Origin: Entophlyctis helioformis
Taxonomy: Eukaryota; Chytridiomycota; Chytridiomycetes; Chytridiales; Chytriomycetaceae
DNA: 64,000 nt
Assembly (NCBI GenBank): GCA_025526915.1
Contig: JAHLKH010000010.1
Coordinates: 209,597 to 273,596 of the forward strand
Direction of reading: 5' to 3'
The notes beneath the pieces are model-generated. The model did no database searches. It was not told the DNA's origin and worked only from the letters and a program-made list of their open reading frames with translations. Positions 10,910-23,494 of this stretch are shown in pieces. The position numbers were made by a program, and so were the translations under genes. How positions within the stretch are numbered: the stretch's first letter is position 1; the number at the start of each line of letters is the position of its first letter.

Positions 10910-11832
10910 TGATCGCTGGCATGGGACGCAACGGGTCAGTCTGCGGGCCACGCCTGCCGTGTCTGCATGCCAGGCTCACACGCACACGTACACGCCTACA
11001 CGCCTACACCGCATACATGCACACACACATCCTGCATCTCTTCACGCCGCAGACACCTTGCAGGCAAGCAGGCCGCAGCGCCACTGGAGCAGGTGATGGC
11101 AGATCTGAAGATCAAAATGCCACCACAGAGCGAAGACGTTGCCGCAACAACAAACACGGCAGACGCTGCATCGGTCGCGCCGTCGACGTGGGACGTGAAT
11201 GCCAGTGCAAGTAGACCCGCCATGGCAGGCACCGCCCTGCCCCGTCGCACCGACTGACCCTGGCCGTCGTCTGCCGACCTGCAGGACGCGTGGTCCGACG
11301 ACTTGTCGCTTGTGCTGCTCAACGAGGTATGCATGTCGCTCTGTCGCGACGTTTTGGTTGCCGTGTTGGATGTGTCACCAACCCTTTTGCGTGGATACGC
11401 ATCGACCAGTTCCTGGCCAAGGTGGCGTCCAAGCAGTACGAGCCGGCACTGGCTATCGCCAACAAGCGTGAGTGGCGTCTGCCCGCCATGCGTCGCCGTC
11501 GTGCCACTCATCATCCATGCTCACATTCACTCTCCGTGTGGCGCACAGTCGCTCAGTACGACCCAGGCAATGAGCTCATTCGCGACTATCAGATTGTGCT
11601 CGCCCAAAGAATCGAGCAGATCAAGGAGGCATCCAACTACGGCCAAGACGACGACGATGACGACGACGACGATGATGATGATGCTGACGACGATGACGAT
11701 GACGATGGCGACCAGGACGATGGCGTCAGTGACAGCTATGACGACAGCGACGACAGCGACGACGTATCAACATCAAGTGACGAAGACGACGACGACGACG
11801 ACAGTGACGGAGAGGAGGGGCAGGAGCCATAG
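10910..11832 (+). CDS. ERICH2-like (glutamate-rich protein 2) acidic-tailed protein
   Basis: Five exons fit: MIAGMGRNG; HLAGKQAAAPLEQVMADLKI onward to STWD; DAWSDDLSLVLLNE; FLAKVASKQYEPALAIANK; and LAQYDPGNELIRDYQ to the TAG at 11830. The joined segment LLNEFLAKVASKQYEPALAI followed by YDPGNELIRDYQIVLAQRI resembles the conserved core of animal ERICH2 (EFLKAEMDQDYQLAKKLCQMILIYEPENPEAKQF), a two-helix TPR-like hairpin. About 65 Asp/Glu/Ser residues form the C-terminus, encoded by gac/gat repeats (11647-11811). ERICH2 is found mainly in ciliated lineages. The gtgaat donor of exon 2 is atypical and that junction is least sure. Confidence 0.55.
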
Positions 11833-12054
11833 AAGGAGAACGTGCAATCAAGAGCATGGTTGAAAGAGGCTGGCTATTCAAAAATGACAGTGGACTGAAA
11901 CCCAGACAGCAAGCAAGATCTCTCTGGCCCTCTTGCGTGCCTTGTTTTTGATTCCAAGAAGAGGATGCGCACTCCAGAAATAGGTTCACCAACGAAAGCG
12001 AGAGTCGGCAAACGGTGGGACTGCTGTAGCTGTTTACGACTATGGACGGGGGGT

Positions 12055-13844
12055 TTACTCCTTTGCGTCTCCGATTCCAGTGTTGTAGATGGCAAAGATG
12101 GCCTCAGACTCGGGCAGGGAGGGCGAGTCGTAGATCTTGCAGACACGCGTCTCGGCACGGCCCTTGCGCAGGTACAGGCTGTGTTTGCAGGTTGGCAGCC
12201 AAGCGAGTCAGCAAAGACACACAGAGAGAGGCAAAGAAACCACGCCAAAGGATATCCTACCGAGTCGTGGAAGCGTGGGCCATAATGTTGCCACCAATGG
12301 GTTTCTTGGGATCGGGGTTGAACATGGCTGCAGCACCATCGACTTGAGCAACGACCTGGTTGGTGATCACAACAGCAATGCCAAACTGTGCACATGCACA
12401 TAGCAAGACGTGTCAGCCGACATGCATGAAAGGAGGTGGACATGAACCTATCCAACACACCTCGTCAGCAAGACGTTGGAGCATTCGCATGAACTGGGCA
12501 AGGTGCGATTGGCGGGCCGACAGCTCTCCGCGGCCAGCGTAGTCTGTGCGGTAAAGCGACGTGGCACTGTCGACAACAAGAAGAGCGAACCTGCAAAGAA
12601 GGATTTAGCAAGCAGCGTCAGACGGACGTGAATGCACGATCTCGAGAGCATGCCCAGACTTACCGCTGCTCGGCCATCATGGAGGCTGCAACGCCAAGAA
12701 GCTTGCTCTGGTGGTCAGAGTTGTACGCGCGAGCACACGCCACATTGTCCAGAGCCTCGTCGCCGTTCATGCCATAGCTGCAAGGCCACCGGCACCATGG
12801 ATTGCGATCAGGTCAATGCGGGGATTGGACACCAACACCAACAAGAGCAATGCGGTCATGCAGGGTCTTACTGTTCCGCAATGGCCAGCAGACGCTCGGG
12901 CGGAAGGTGCCCTCCGTTCAATGTACAAGCACTTGCCCTCGGCACCGCCCATGTCCATGGGAAGCTGGCAGAGGATGGCCAGCGTGTGGCAGATCTGCGT
13001 CTTGCCCGTGCGGAACTCGCCAAAGATCTCGGTGATGGCGCCGGTCTCGATGCCTCCACCAAGGAGGGCGTCGAGTGCCTTGGATCCGGTGGACACGGTG
13101 ATGATGTCGCCGCGACGCTGGTGGAACTCTGTGGCCGTGGTGAAGCCCATGGGCACGAGCTTGCCGGCTGAGGGAAGTGGATGCGATGCGTTGCGCCAGA
13201 CACGCATGCAGGTGCATAGCAACCGAGTAAGCAAGCAAAGAAGGAAGCGACCGAGTAAGACATCCCAAGCGTCGAGACATCCCAAGCGTCCAGGCATCCC
13301 AGTCCAGCCGCACCTTCCATCAGGATCTTGTCTGCCTTGGCGTCCGAGATGCCCTTGATTTGCAGCAGCGCCTTCTTGGGCGTGAACGCAATCGACTCGA
13401 CCGTGTGGAAGCCGGCCTCCTTGAGCATGGCGACCTCGCGGCTGGTGATGCCAAACTCCTGCGCAGTGCACGGGGCCGTGTCAGCCAGCCACATGCGCAC
13501 GCAGGGGCACCACACCGGGGGGGCATGCACGCCGCGTGTGGCAGGTGCTCGTCCGATAGCTGGCCGGGCACGCTGGCCGGGCACGCTGCGTTGTCCGGAC
13601 AAACCCCACGAGGCCGTGCAGCCGGCAACGCAGGCGGGCGGCAGGCGGGCAGTGCGGGGGGCGAGTGCGGGGGCGAGTGGGTGCTGACCTCGAGCTTCGA
13701 GACGAGGATGGGACCAGACGGGTCCACGTCCATGCCCTGCTGCGTCGCCACCTGCTCCTGCTGGCCCTGGAACTGCACTTCGGGAGCCTCGACGGCTTCC
13801 TCTGCTTCCTGTGCCGCTTGTCGCTGCTTTTGACGCGGAGGCAT
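12055..13844 (-). CDS. RAD51: RAD51 recombinase, with two 1-nt lesions
   Basis: Rad51 forms the strand-exchange filament in homologous recombination. Exons read from [20 protein letters not shown] (ATG 13842-13844) through the N-terminal HhH domain ([20 protein letters not shown]), Walker [29 protein letters not shown], Walker [21 protein letters not shown] and [20 protein letters not shown] (loop L2) to [11 protein letters not shown] and TAA (12055-12057). Introns are short with ctgac-type branch sites. In the exon after Walker A one base is missing near 12917 and one near 12896 relative to the invariant [17 protein letters not shown], so 22 bases are out of frame. Everything else is intact, which argues for consensus errors. 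Confidence 0.9.
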
Positions 13845-14131
13845 TTGGCGAGTTGCTGGTTTGGTGGCAAGCCAGTTTGCCGCGTTTCTGTGCTTTGTGG
13901 TTGTGCTGGTTGTTGTTGCTGGGTTGTTGCTGCGTTCAAGATCCCCGTCAAGCCAGCAGCACTAGAGAGAGATCAACGTTGCAGCACTGACGGCCAAGTG
14001 GAAACAGTCGGGTGGAAACAAACTCTGGTGTATTGCTGCCAGCCCAGTGGCATCCAACCACGCCAAGCCTGCCTGCCATCTAAGCCTCCCCCATGCGTCG
14101 CTGCTCTGCTCCTGTACAACCACACAACACC

Positions 14132-16926
14132 TCAGACGGCTTCCAGCGGCGACTCTTCGGGCTCAGACTCTTCTGCAATCCCTGCAGGGCCGCGCGCGCT
14201 CGACCCAGCCATCATCAGACGCGCCGGCGTGGGGTTGCCAACCGGCGATCCTGCAACGGCCGCACGCCGCGCTTGGGCGGCCCAGCAGCCGAGGGCGACG
14301 GGCCCCTGCAGCACCGCCCGCATGGCGTATCGTGTCTTGGCGCGGCCGCCTCCTACCACCACATTGCTGGAGCCGGAGACGGCCCGACTGGCGACTCGCC
14401 ATGCGGTGACGTGGTGGTTGCCGACGATCCGGGAGCAGCGCGCATCGACTCCATGAGGTAGCCACGCCGGCCTCGGCCACCGGTCGCGACGGACGGGGGC
14501 AGCATCGAGCCCATCGACGTGGATGCGCTGCCGAACCCATTCACTGGATGCGACGTCGACAGACTGCCGTGGAATAAGCCTGCACCGGCCGAGCTGGAGA
14601 GGGACCCCGAGCTCCCGCCAGAGCCGCTGCCGGGAACGAGGGACGGCGTCGACGCAGACAGCGGCGACAGAGACGTGGCGTTGCTGGCAAAGTTGAGGAG
14701 CGGATGGTCGGACGGACTGACCGACTTTTGCCATGCCTGCGTAAAGTACTTTTCAATGTCCGTGTTGAGCGGAGCATGGCGGGGATCGGCGACGAGACCC
14801 CAGAGGCGGATCGCGCAATGGCCTGGCCAGCAGACATCATGGCAACGTCGTCGCCGCCGCCGCCCGCGATCGAAATGGAGGTCACCATGCCACTTGTGCC
14901 GGCCGACCCTGCGCTCACGCCGGACATGGCAGAGATTTGGCTGGATGCGCTGATGCTCTGCACCATGAGGCACCCCCGTTGCTGCCGACGCTCGTGACGC
15001 TGCTGCGCTCTTCCATGGGCGAGATGGGGCTTGCCACGTCCATCGACATGGCTCCTGCCTCGGATACTGCGTTTGCGGCGGCAAGCTCGCGCTCGCGTCT
15101 CAGCAACAGGTACCAGAGAGCAGACGCCTGGTCGCATGCATTCGAGTGCACCGACGCCAGAATGGACTGCACGTCAAAGCCGATCGCCTCGAGTTTGGCC
15201 GCCAGAAGCATCTCTCGCTCGTTCCTGCGAGCAGCGGCTCGTCTGGCAGTCCGGCTGCCGGCGTTCCAGGCGGAGGCTGCGGCGCAACATAGTCTGTGTA
15301 CCACGGGTGCCGGAACGCGTCTGCAATGGTGATGCGCTCGCTTGGGTTGATCTTGAGGAACCGAGACACAAAATCCTTGCTCACTGGCCATGCGCGTCTT
15401 GGAGCGTCAGCCGATTGCAGCCACAAAGTGCATGGCACGAGCAGCGGTCTCACCGTCTGACAGAAACTCTGGAAACTCATAGTCCAACTCGGTGATCTTC
15501 TTGTGCGTCATGGCATCGTTGTCCTCGTCAAAGGGCAGGTATCCGCAGAGCAGCGTGTACAGAATGACACCTGTTCAGTGCGCCATTGCAAAGATTAGTC
15601 AGTCAACCGGCCAGCCAGCCAACTGGTAGATCATGCATGACAATTCAAGCCATGTCCGCCATGGCAAGTCCCACTTGCCTAGCGACCAAATGTCTGCCTC
15701 CGGGCCAGAGTACCGCCTTCCAGAGACGATTTCTGCGAATGCAAGAGCAGCCGTGTCAGTCGAGCTGGTGCATGCACAGCCCACCATCCGATACGCGGTC
15801 TCACCAGGAGAAGCATATGCAGACGATCCGCAGTATGTATCGAGCAGCTTGGTGTTCTCATAGTCGCGCGTGAACCCAAAGTCGATCAGCTTGACATGCA
15901 GATCATCTGTCAACAGAATGTTTTCCAGTTTCAAGTCGCTGCGATCGGGTTCACCCCGCCAAACACACATGTCAGCGCGTCAGCCGCAGCTCCCAGTTTC
16001 CAGGGACAGAGGCTGTCCAAGACAGGCAACAGGCAGGCAGAAGGCACACGCCGCTCACCGATGCACAAAGTTCTTTTCGTGGCACTGGGCCACGGCGTCC
16101 ATGATCTGGCCAAAGATGCGACGGCATTCCGGCAGCTGGTCATCGAGACGGCCGTGCTTGACGATATAGTCGAATGCCTCGCCGCCGTTGCAGAACTCCA
16201 TGACCATGTAGATCCGGCTCTCGGTGCACAGCACCTCGTACAGCTGCGCAATGTTTGGGTGCCGCATCTGCCGCCAGGCTTCAATCTGTGAGCATGGCAT
16301 GGCATGGCATGCATGGCGGGTGAGTGGTCTGCAAGACGATCAAGGCGTGGCCGGCCCCTCGGGCTCACCTCTCGGACAAGGGCCGGAGCATGAATCTTGT
16401 CGACAATCTTGACCGCCACCTGGTGGCCCGTCAGCTTGTGGCGGCCGAGCTTGACCTTGCCGAACGTGCCTGCACAGGCCGACGCCGACACCAACGCCGA
16501 CAGATGGGCAAGGGGCAATCAGTGTCCGAAAGCGGGCCAGCGAGCGAGCAGCCCGGCCAGCGGTACCTTCGCCAATGGTCTTGCCGAGGGTGTAGTTGCC
16601 CACGAGCGGCACCGAGGTCGACTGCAGAAAGTTGAGCAGGTCGTTCTGCTGCGACACCGACAGCTGTTGGCCATACGGATGTGCCGCATGCGAGTGTGTG
16701 AGTGTGCGTCAGTGTGCCAGCTCCACCGACACGGAAGCCGCAGCCACGAGCCAGACGGGCGACGGCAAGCGTGTGCGACCGAGGCGGCAGGCGAGAGCCG
16801 GCGGGCCGTCTGTCTGTCTGCACACGGCCGTGGCTCTGCTGCTGTCTGCCAGGCATCTGCTAGAGGGCATCTGCTGCCAGGCGCTGCCAGCCCGCCACAA
16901 GGCCGTACCTTTCGCCGAGCAGACAT
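14132..16926 (-). CDS. CAMKL-family Ser/Thr protein kinase (SNF1/MARK/KIN-like)
   Basis: A first exon MSARRK (ATG at 16924-16926) splices in frame to LSVSQQNDLLNFLQSTSVPL. The kinase domain contains GKTIGEG|TFGKVKLGRH, the VAIK-type lysine in VAVKIVDK, FVHRDLKLENILL, LIDFGFTRD, a T-loop CGSSAYASPE, DIWSLGVILYTLLCGYLPF and FLKINPSERITIADAFRHPW, so it should be active. A UBA-like helix set follows (KLEAIGFDVQSILASVHSNA), as in the AMPK-related family. The C-terminal 250 residues are Ser/Gly/Ala-rich and continue only if single bases are restored near 14972 (G5 run), 14782 (C4 run) and 14382 (G3 run); a short conserved-looking end EKYFTQAWQKSV lies within. The exact subfamily is not resolved. 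Confidence 0.85.
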
Positions 16927-17342
16927 TATTCAGAATGGTGATGGAAAGACGGGCCCGGTTCTCATACCATTACCCCTGGTGGAATTGCTGTGATTGGCCG
17001 ATCCTGGTGGGATCGCTGTGATTGGTCGATCTAGAGAGCCCTTGCGCAGTGCTGACACTGCGCGATGCGAGCACAGCAACGGCAGTGGTGCAGGTAGCAG
17101 CGCCTGCTGTCTCGCTGGGCGGTGCGTGTGTGTCCTCCATGAATAAAGAGGGGCGAATGCATAGTCATGTGCAACGCTCTCTCTCTCTCTGAGGAGCATG
17201 CCATTCCACACACACACAGACCAGTGCTCCATTCATTGCCGCCAAACAATCAGAGCATGCCAATGCAAACAAACACCAGATCGCGACTTGCCACGACACA
17301 CAACAACACGCAACAAAAAACCAACAAGCACGCCCAACACAC
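16927..17342. promoter_or_regulatory. divergent upstream region with two CCAAT boxes
   Basis: Two near-identical units ctgtgattggccgatc and ctgtgattggtcgatc occur at about 16988 and 17018, each carrying CCAAT on the minus strand, 60-100 bp upstream of the kinase start. Further right are a (ct)n run at 17177-17190 and cacacaca. The region also lies 5' of the XPG-Fanzor gene. No terminal inverted repeat is evident beyond an 8-bp ggtcgatc that is inverted at 24003. Confidence 0.45.
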
Positions 17343-20300
17343 ATGGGAGTCGTCGGCGCGACTCCTCCCATCGACAAAGCAGGTGGTAGCAAAACCTTTG
17401 ATCCCACAAACCCTCTCTCGGGTGCAATTCAGGTCGTGGTACAGCCCCATCAAACACTGCAGCAGCACAACACAGAGCGTCCGCCCATCCAGTGTGTTGT
17501 GCATGTGGACGTTCTCAGTCTTTTTGCCGGCGATATCTACAAAGCAGCACCAATACTGCTGGCACAGCCAGAGGAAAACTGGACGCCGACACTCGAGCCG
17601 CTCATTGCCAGCCTCGCAGCATCGATTGGAAAGCTCCACACAGTCCGGCTCCATGTCGATGGCTTGCTTCTCAACACCAATATCAAGGCTGTCCGCACTG
17701 AGCGGGCACGGGTAAATTTGGAAGCAGCATTGTCGATCCAGACAATGGTGGCCAAGCGAAAAGCAGACCAGAAAGGCAACAGGCTCACAAAGTATGCCAC
17801 TTGCTGCTGTTGATTTGCATACCGTGCTGACTGAGTGCCCTTCCAGGGACGAGATCCAGTCACTCCAGTGGGCGTTTCCATTGACATGCGAGCGTAAGGC
17901 GGCAATCTGTGGGGCCATTGGGGGTCTTCTTGGATACTTTGGGGAAGGGTCATCTGTGTGCCTTTGCAAGAATGAGGCGGATGTTTGCATTGCATGCCGT
18001 GTGCGCGAAGCAAGGTTGGTTGGTCTTCTGCATGCCTCTCCAATCCATGGCTCACGCGCCTTTCTTGACAGCAATGTGCCGGTCGTCGTCATCAGTGGTG
18101 ATACCGACCTTATCTTTCATTGTGCCGGCTATTGCCCTGTCCTGCTGCTGCAAATGCGCGGCAGACAGATTGCGCGGATGAGATCGTACAACCACCCAGG
18201 TGTAGCATCTATTGCAGCCACCTTTGACTTGCCAGACATTCTTGACATCTGCCGGTTGGTGGCAGCCGCAGCGAGAAATGACTATTTTCATTGTGATGAG
18301 ATTGGTATGTTGGCTTGCCTGCTTTGCAATTTTGGATGCCATGCGCTGCGACCTTGACTTACTCGTGATGCTGCAATGATGACTTGCAAGGGATCGTCAC
18401 GGCTGCAAAGTGCATTATGGCATGCATTCGTTTTGAGGCAACATGGGCAGGGATCACTGTCGCAGAGTTCTGTCAACGCCTGCAAGACCCAGACCTTGCC
18501 AGGATGTTTGTGGACGTCTTCAAGGCCTCATTTATGTTGCAGATGTACAAGATCGGCGGCAAGCCTCTTGCTCAATCGTTCAGCAATGCCTTCGCGGTGT
18601 TTCTCGACCGTGACGAAACTGGAGCGGATATTGGAGAGTTCACAGACCAAAGCCATGGTTGTTATGGGGATGTTTTTGCTCAAATGATACCGCTGTAAGT
18701 CTTGCTTTGGATGCACTTGGACAGCATGGCATTGACATGAATGCATGCATCATCCAATGGCAACAGCAGGACTGCCAACAGGACCGCCTCGGCTCGAAAA
18801 AAGTAGGCGTGCTTGTGATCTCTGGAGGATTCTCATGGCACTGACTCTGATGGATGCCACTGGCAGATCTGCCTCTGCATGCACGGCCCGCAGTGGCTGC
18901 TGCTTGAGCCACACGGCACAGCAGCTGAAGGGCAATGCCAGTGGTGCGGTTTGGCACCTTACACGGGATGAAGTCATGGTGCTCGCCAAGCACATTGTCA
19001 ACACAAGGCAACTGGACGACGTTTTTGTCATGCTCAACGGCTGCCGTGTCGTGTTTAGCTGCGTTCTCCGATGCACGGCAGACCTCCTCGCCGACGACAT
19101 TCTCAACGGCCGCGACATCCTTGCTGATATCTGCGAGAATGCAAGCAAGCAGCTGCTGCAGGCTGTGCATGATGGCGTATCGCTAAAGAAGCATATGCAA
19201 GGCTCAGCCCGGCTGGCAAGATTCTTTATCACGCATTGGTGGGTTTTGCGAGGCTTGGATGCGTGTCTTGGCTGTCCACTGCATGCTGTTGCTGATCTTC
19301 AATGCTGTCGGCTTGATCCATTACTGGGCGAGCAGAATGTGATAGCAAGACTGAATGATCGGCTCAAGAAGTATCCAGGCTTGAAATGCGCATCTTTCAG
19401 GCGTCTAAAAACGCCAGGTTTGCTCTGCACGGGTTGACACAGTGTGGCATTGTGTATTCACCACTGATCACGGCATTTGTGTGACAGTCAAGGGTAAAAA
19501 GACAAAGCAGCCGCTCAGAAGGAGCACACGGATTGCGACCCCAGAAGCTGTTGCCGATATTCGCGAAACGGCCATAAAGACGCTCAATGCCCTGACAAAC
19601 CCAACGGATGTCAGGCATGCTGATTTCCAAGTGTCAGAATTTGGCGAGTGTTATGACCAAGCAAAGCAGATGCTGCAGTCGATTATCAATCGAGTACCGG
19701 TGCGTCTTTGCATTTGCTGGCTCTGTTTGCATGTGACGGCTTGCTGCGATTGCTTATCCTTCCACTCAACAGGCCGTCAAGCCACCAAAACCATGCAAGA
19801 TGCTGCTGCCACCTCGAGCTGCAGATGATAGAGGCACAGATTGCGACAAGGTCTTTCACATTGGTGTGCTTCAAGACACAAGGACGACTGTGAGTTGAAC
19901 TGCAGGCTTGTGATTGCGAGCATCTTGTGCACATTCAAGATGCATGCCTAACATTGCATTCAACCACGGCAGGATCCATACCTGGTCACACCGGCCATGC
20001 AGGCTGAGCGTGATAAGGAGCGAGCTGAGCAAGCTGAGAAGGCCAAGACCAAGAAGTTCATCCAGGAGCACAAGAAGGATGCAAGCAGGCAAGCCCGCCA
20101 GGCTCCATCTGAGGACGAGACACGGGCGTAAGTGGCATATGGCATGGCATGTGCCTTGAGTGTGTGTGCTGACCGGTGCGTTCTTTGACAGATATGAGCG
20201 TGGTGAAAGATCGGCGATAGAGCAGATGCTTGAAAAGATCCACCGCATGATGGCATTGCCAGTCATGACAGCTGCTGCTGCCATCCATGGCAATGAGGCA

Positions 20301-23300
20301 AGGCCAGTGGAGAGCACATACGATCGCCCTGAGCAGATTGTCAAAATGGAGGTATGAGTTTGGATTGCCATGTTGCTCTGCATGTCTGGCTTTGTGTATG
20401 TTGACTTGTGCTACATACAGGAAATGCTCTCTGGAGATCCAATGCTTGCAAAGTATTTTGGACGCCAGGCCAAGACGGCGCCGGCAACACAGACCCGCGG
20501 TTCGGTCTCAGAAAGCATCTTCAATGGCGTGTACCGATACACGGCCGACGTGCGGCGTGCATGCATCACTATGATCGGCGCCATCGTCGAAGAGCTCGTC
20601 GCACTCGACCCAGATGCACCGCTGCCACTCAAGTTCTGCGTCATGGAGGCCAGGAGGAATGGTGAGATGGAATATGTGTATATTGATCCTGATCACTTCA
20701 AGGACGAGAGCGCGTGGCTCTACGCCGCTGGATGCGTCCTCAGATGGCCAGTTAATGCCCGGCGCATGTACGGCGAAGGCCCGCTCTGCAGCAACACCGA
20801 CATTGCTCACTATGGCGACTTGGTGAGACTTGAGGCGGGCACGATGGTCAAGATCTGCACCTTCACCGACGACACAGCACCAGCAGTAGCAACAGCAGCA
20901 CCAGCAGCAGTAGCCGCCGCATCCAGCAGCACCGATGCCCAACCACCAGCCATCGAGCCACCACTACAACGGGCAGTACCATCGGCAAATGATCTGCTCA
21001 AGGTGCTCACAAACAGCACCTCTAGTGGCGAGGGAGCCGTCACGATGCTTCTGCGATACCTGGGCTACATTCTCACCGGTCAGGAGTCGGTCATGCCGCG
21101 GGCGACAAAGCATGTGGCCCACTCGTGGATTGTGACCATCATGCAGATGATCATCAACCGCGAATGGACACAGCAGATGATCCGGGACAGCATGACCAAG
21201 ATGCGGGCTGGTGTGGCGCGGGCAGCCAAGATGGACGCGACGCAGGCCGGCTCATTGCTGTCAGCCATTGTGCACATGGACGCAAGCACGATGCATGCCG
21301 TTTTGCCTGGCAGGCTTGACGACAGTTTGTGTGCAGCTGCTCGGAACGACATCTACAAAAATCTGGCACGGGGCATCTGTGGCATGCTTGCTGTGCACTT
21401 CATGACCCACCAGTCGATGCTCATTGACTGGGCAATCCACCGACTGATTCCTGGTATATCTGCTGACAAGGCAGCGGAATTTGCCAAGGCAATGGATACA
21501 GCCACCGGGGACGCCACGTCTGGCACGCCACTGTCAACCAGACAAGACGGACGCGTTGTCGAGATCCCACAAGCACTGCACAGGCTCACGGCGGTCGTGC
21601 GCAACAAGTCGCTGTCAGAGGCCGGCAAGTTCAAGCAGTTGTGTGATCTCGCAGGCTCATCCCTCAAGTTGTGTCCGCAGCCTGCAGGCCGCGATCCGTT
21701 TGTCCTCATCACTGAGACCACCCTCTTTTGGGCGGTGATGAGGACAAAGGATGAGCGCATCCGTGGCAATCAGGATCCTGCTTTGCAGGCATTGAGACTA
21801 CAGCTTCTGGCTGCACTTGGTTGGTCGCACTGCCTGTATATGCCATGTGTACACAATTTGATGCTGACACTGCACTTTTCTCCAAGGCTACAAAGATGCC
21901 AAGTCAGCTCTTAAGTTCCCAAAAGGATATCCAAGATGCATTCAGCGCAAGTCGCGAGGTTTCCATCTTTGACATCCTTCTCCCAGGTCTCCGCCCCAAG
22001 AAAGGTCGCTTCCAGACACCTTCAGAAGCCAAAGATGAGATGGACGCGGTTGCCAAGGCCACAGCCAAGGCGACGCGAGAGGCCGATGAGCAGGGTCTGG
22101 ATGGCAAGGAGCGCGAGAAGCATATCAAGGCTGCGATTGATGCTGTGCGTCCAGCAAGACCAGCCAAGGCGATCCTACTTGGCAGCATCATGACGATGGA
22201 TACAGCATCTACCAGCTGGCTCTGGACTGCCGCACAAACCGTCCAGAGTCACCTTGCTGTATGTGGCGTGCTTGAATGCGATGGTGCACACATTGATTCT
22301 GACTGCCGCCTTGATCTGCAGATCCCAACGCGGCGTCTTCAGGCGAGCAGCCGTGGCTTGTTGACGAGGCTGATGGCGAGCCCGATTACATTAACGGCGA
22401 ATGTGAGTTGCTGTGCCAATCCAGACGCGCACTTGTTGTCCACACCGACTGACATGCCATCCACAGCCGCCAATCCAGCCAACCCGTCAGCCGCCAAGCC
22501 ATACACGCCCAATCCTGTAAGTCACTTGCATGCTAAACTCGCGCATTGGTGCACATGCATTGCACATTCCTCACTCATGCCATGGCATGACAGGGCAAGC
22601 GCAACTTTTATGCCTCACAGCGACTGCGCACATCATCAAGCCAACAATCTGTTCACTGACCAAGGCTACCAGACTGTTCGCGTTGTCAGCTTTGATTGGG
22701 GCCAGCGGTACCTGTATGGCGCGTCCAGCATCTTGGTTGATCTCAGAGACTTTTCGTATAAGCTCGAGTCCAACTACGTGCTCTCCTCTGGCATGTTTCA
22801 AGCTGAGCGTGACTTTCAGCGGTGGTATGCATGCAATGACTCTGCCACGTGCACTCTTGACCAGATCAACTCACAGTGCCTGCCTCCTGTGCCAGGCTCA
22901 ACAATCGATATGCCAAGGCAGCCGACATCCAGGCGGCCATTGCATTCAAGACAGCAAAGCATGCCGATCCAAACGTCAAGCCTGGCGAGAGAGCCTTTTG
23001 GGATCTGCGCTGCCATGCGTACTGCACGCCATTCCTGAATGCACGGGTACGTTTTCTCTGTTCTGGATGCCCATTGACATGGCCGCCATGCTGCTTGATC
23101 GCCTGCTGATTGCACTGGATGGCATGGCATGCATGGCATTCCACAGAAGGTCAAGGCCAAGCGGTTCACCATGCGCAGCAGCCGCACGTCTGATCGCGGA
23201 AACGCTCTTGAGGGCATCATGAAGCTGGCAGGATCGACCACTGGAGAGCGCGCATCTGCTGCGTCTCAAGGCCGCTGTGACAAGCCAACAGAGAAGGACA

Positions 23301-23463
23301 TTCCCGTTGTCTGGGCATTTGGCATCGACTTTACAGGTCAAGGTGGCCGGCACGCTGTGTTTGAGAAGTTTCTCATCAGGCATCTGCGGTCGTCTGGATA
23401 TGCCTATGTGCGTCTGATGCCACGCTGTCCATCCATCCATCCATCCATCTGTGCACCCAACTG

Positions 23464-23494
<31 letters not shown>

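Noticed and set aside
9254..10912. 552-codon plus-strand frame over RRP7
   Set aside because: It is antisense to the clear RRP7 exon, starts at a non-ATG codon and has no recognisable domain.
11191..11300. Exon of the ERICH2-like gene read as RRVVRRLVACAAQR
   Set aside because: That reading uses the gtagac donor and gives a poor sequence; a gtgaat donor keeps DAWSDDLSLVLLNE in frame with the conserved next exon.
21960..21990. 28-nt intron (gtttccatctttgac...cccag) in the XPG-Fanzor gene
   Set aside because: It is shorter than any other intron here; one extra A in an AAAA run gives the more protein-like KDIQDAFSASREVSIFDILL instead.
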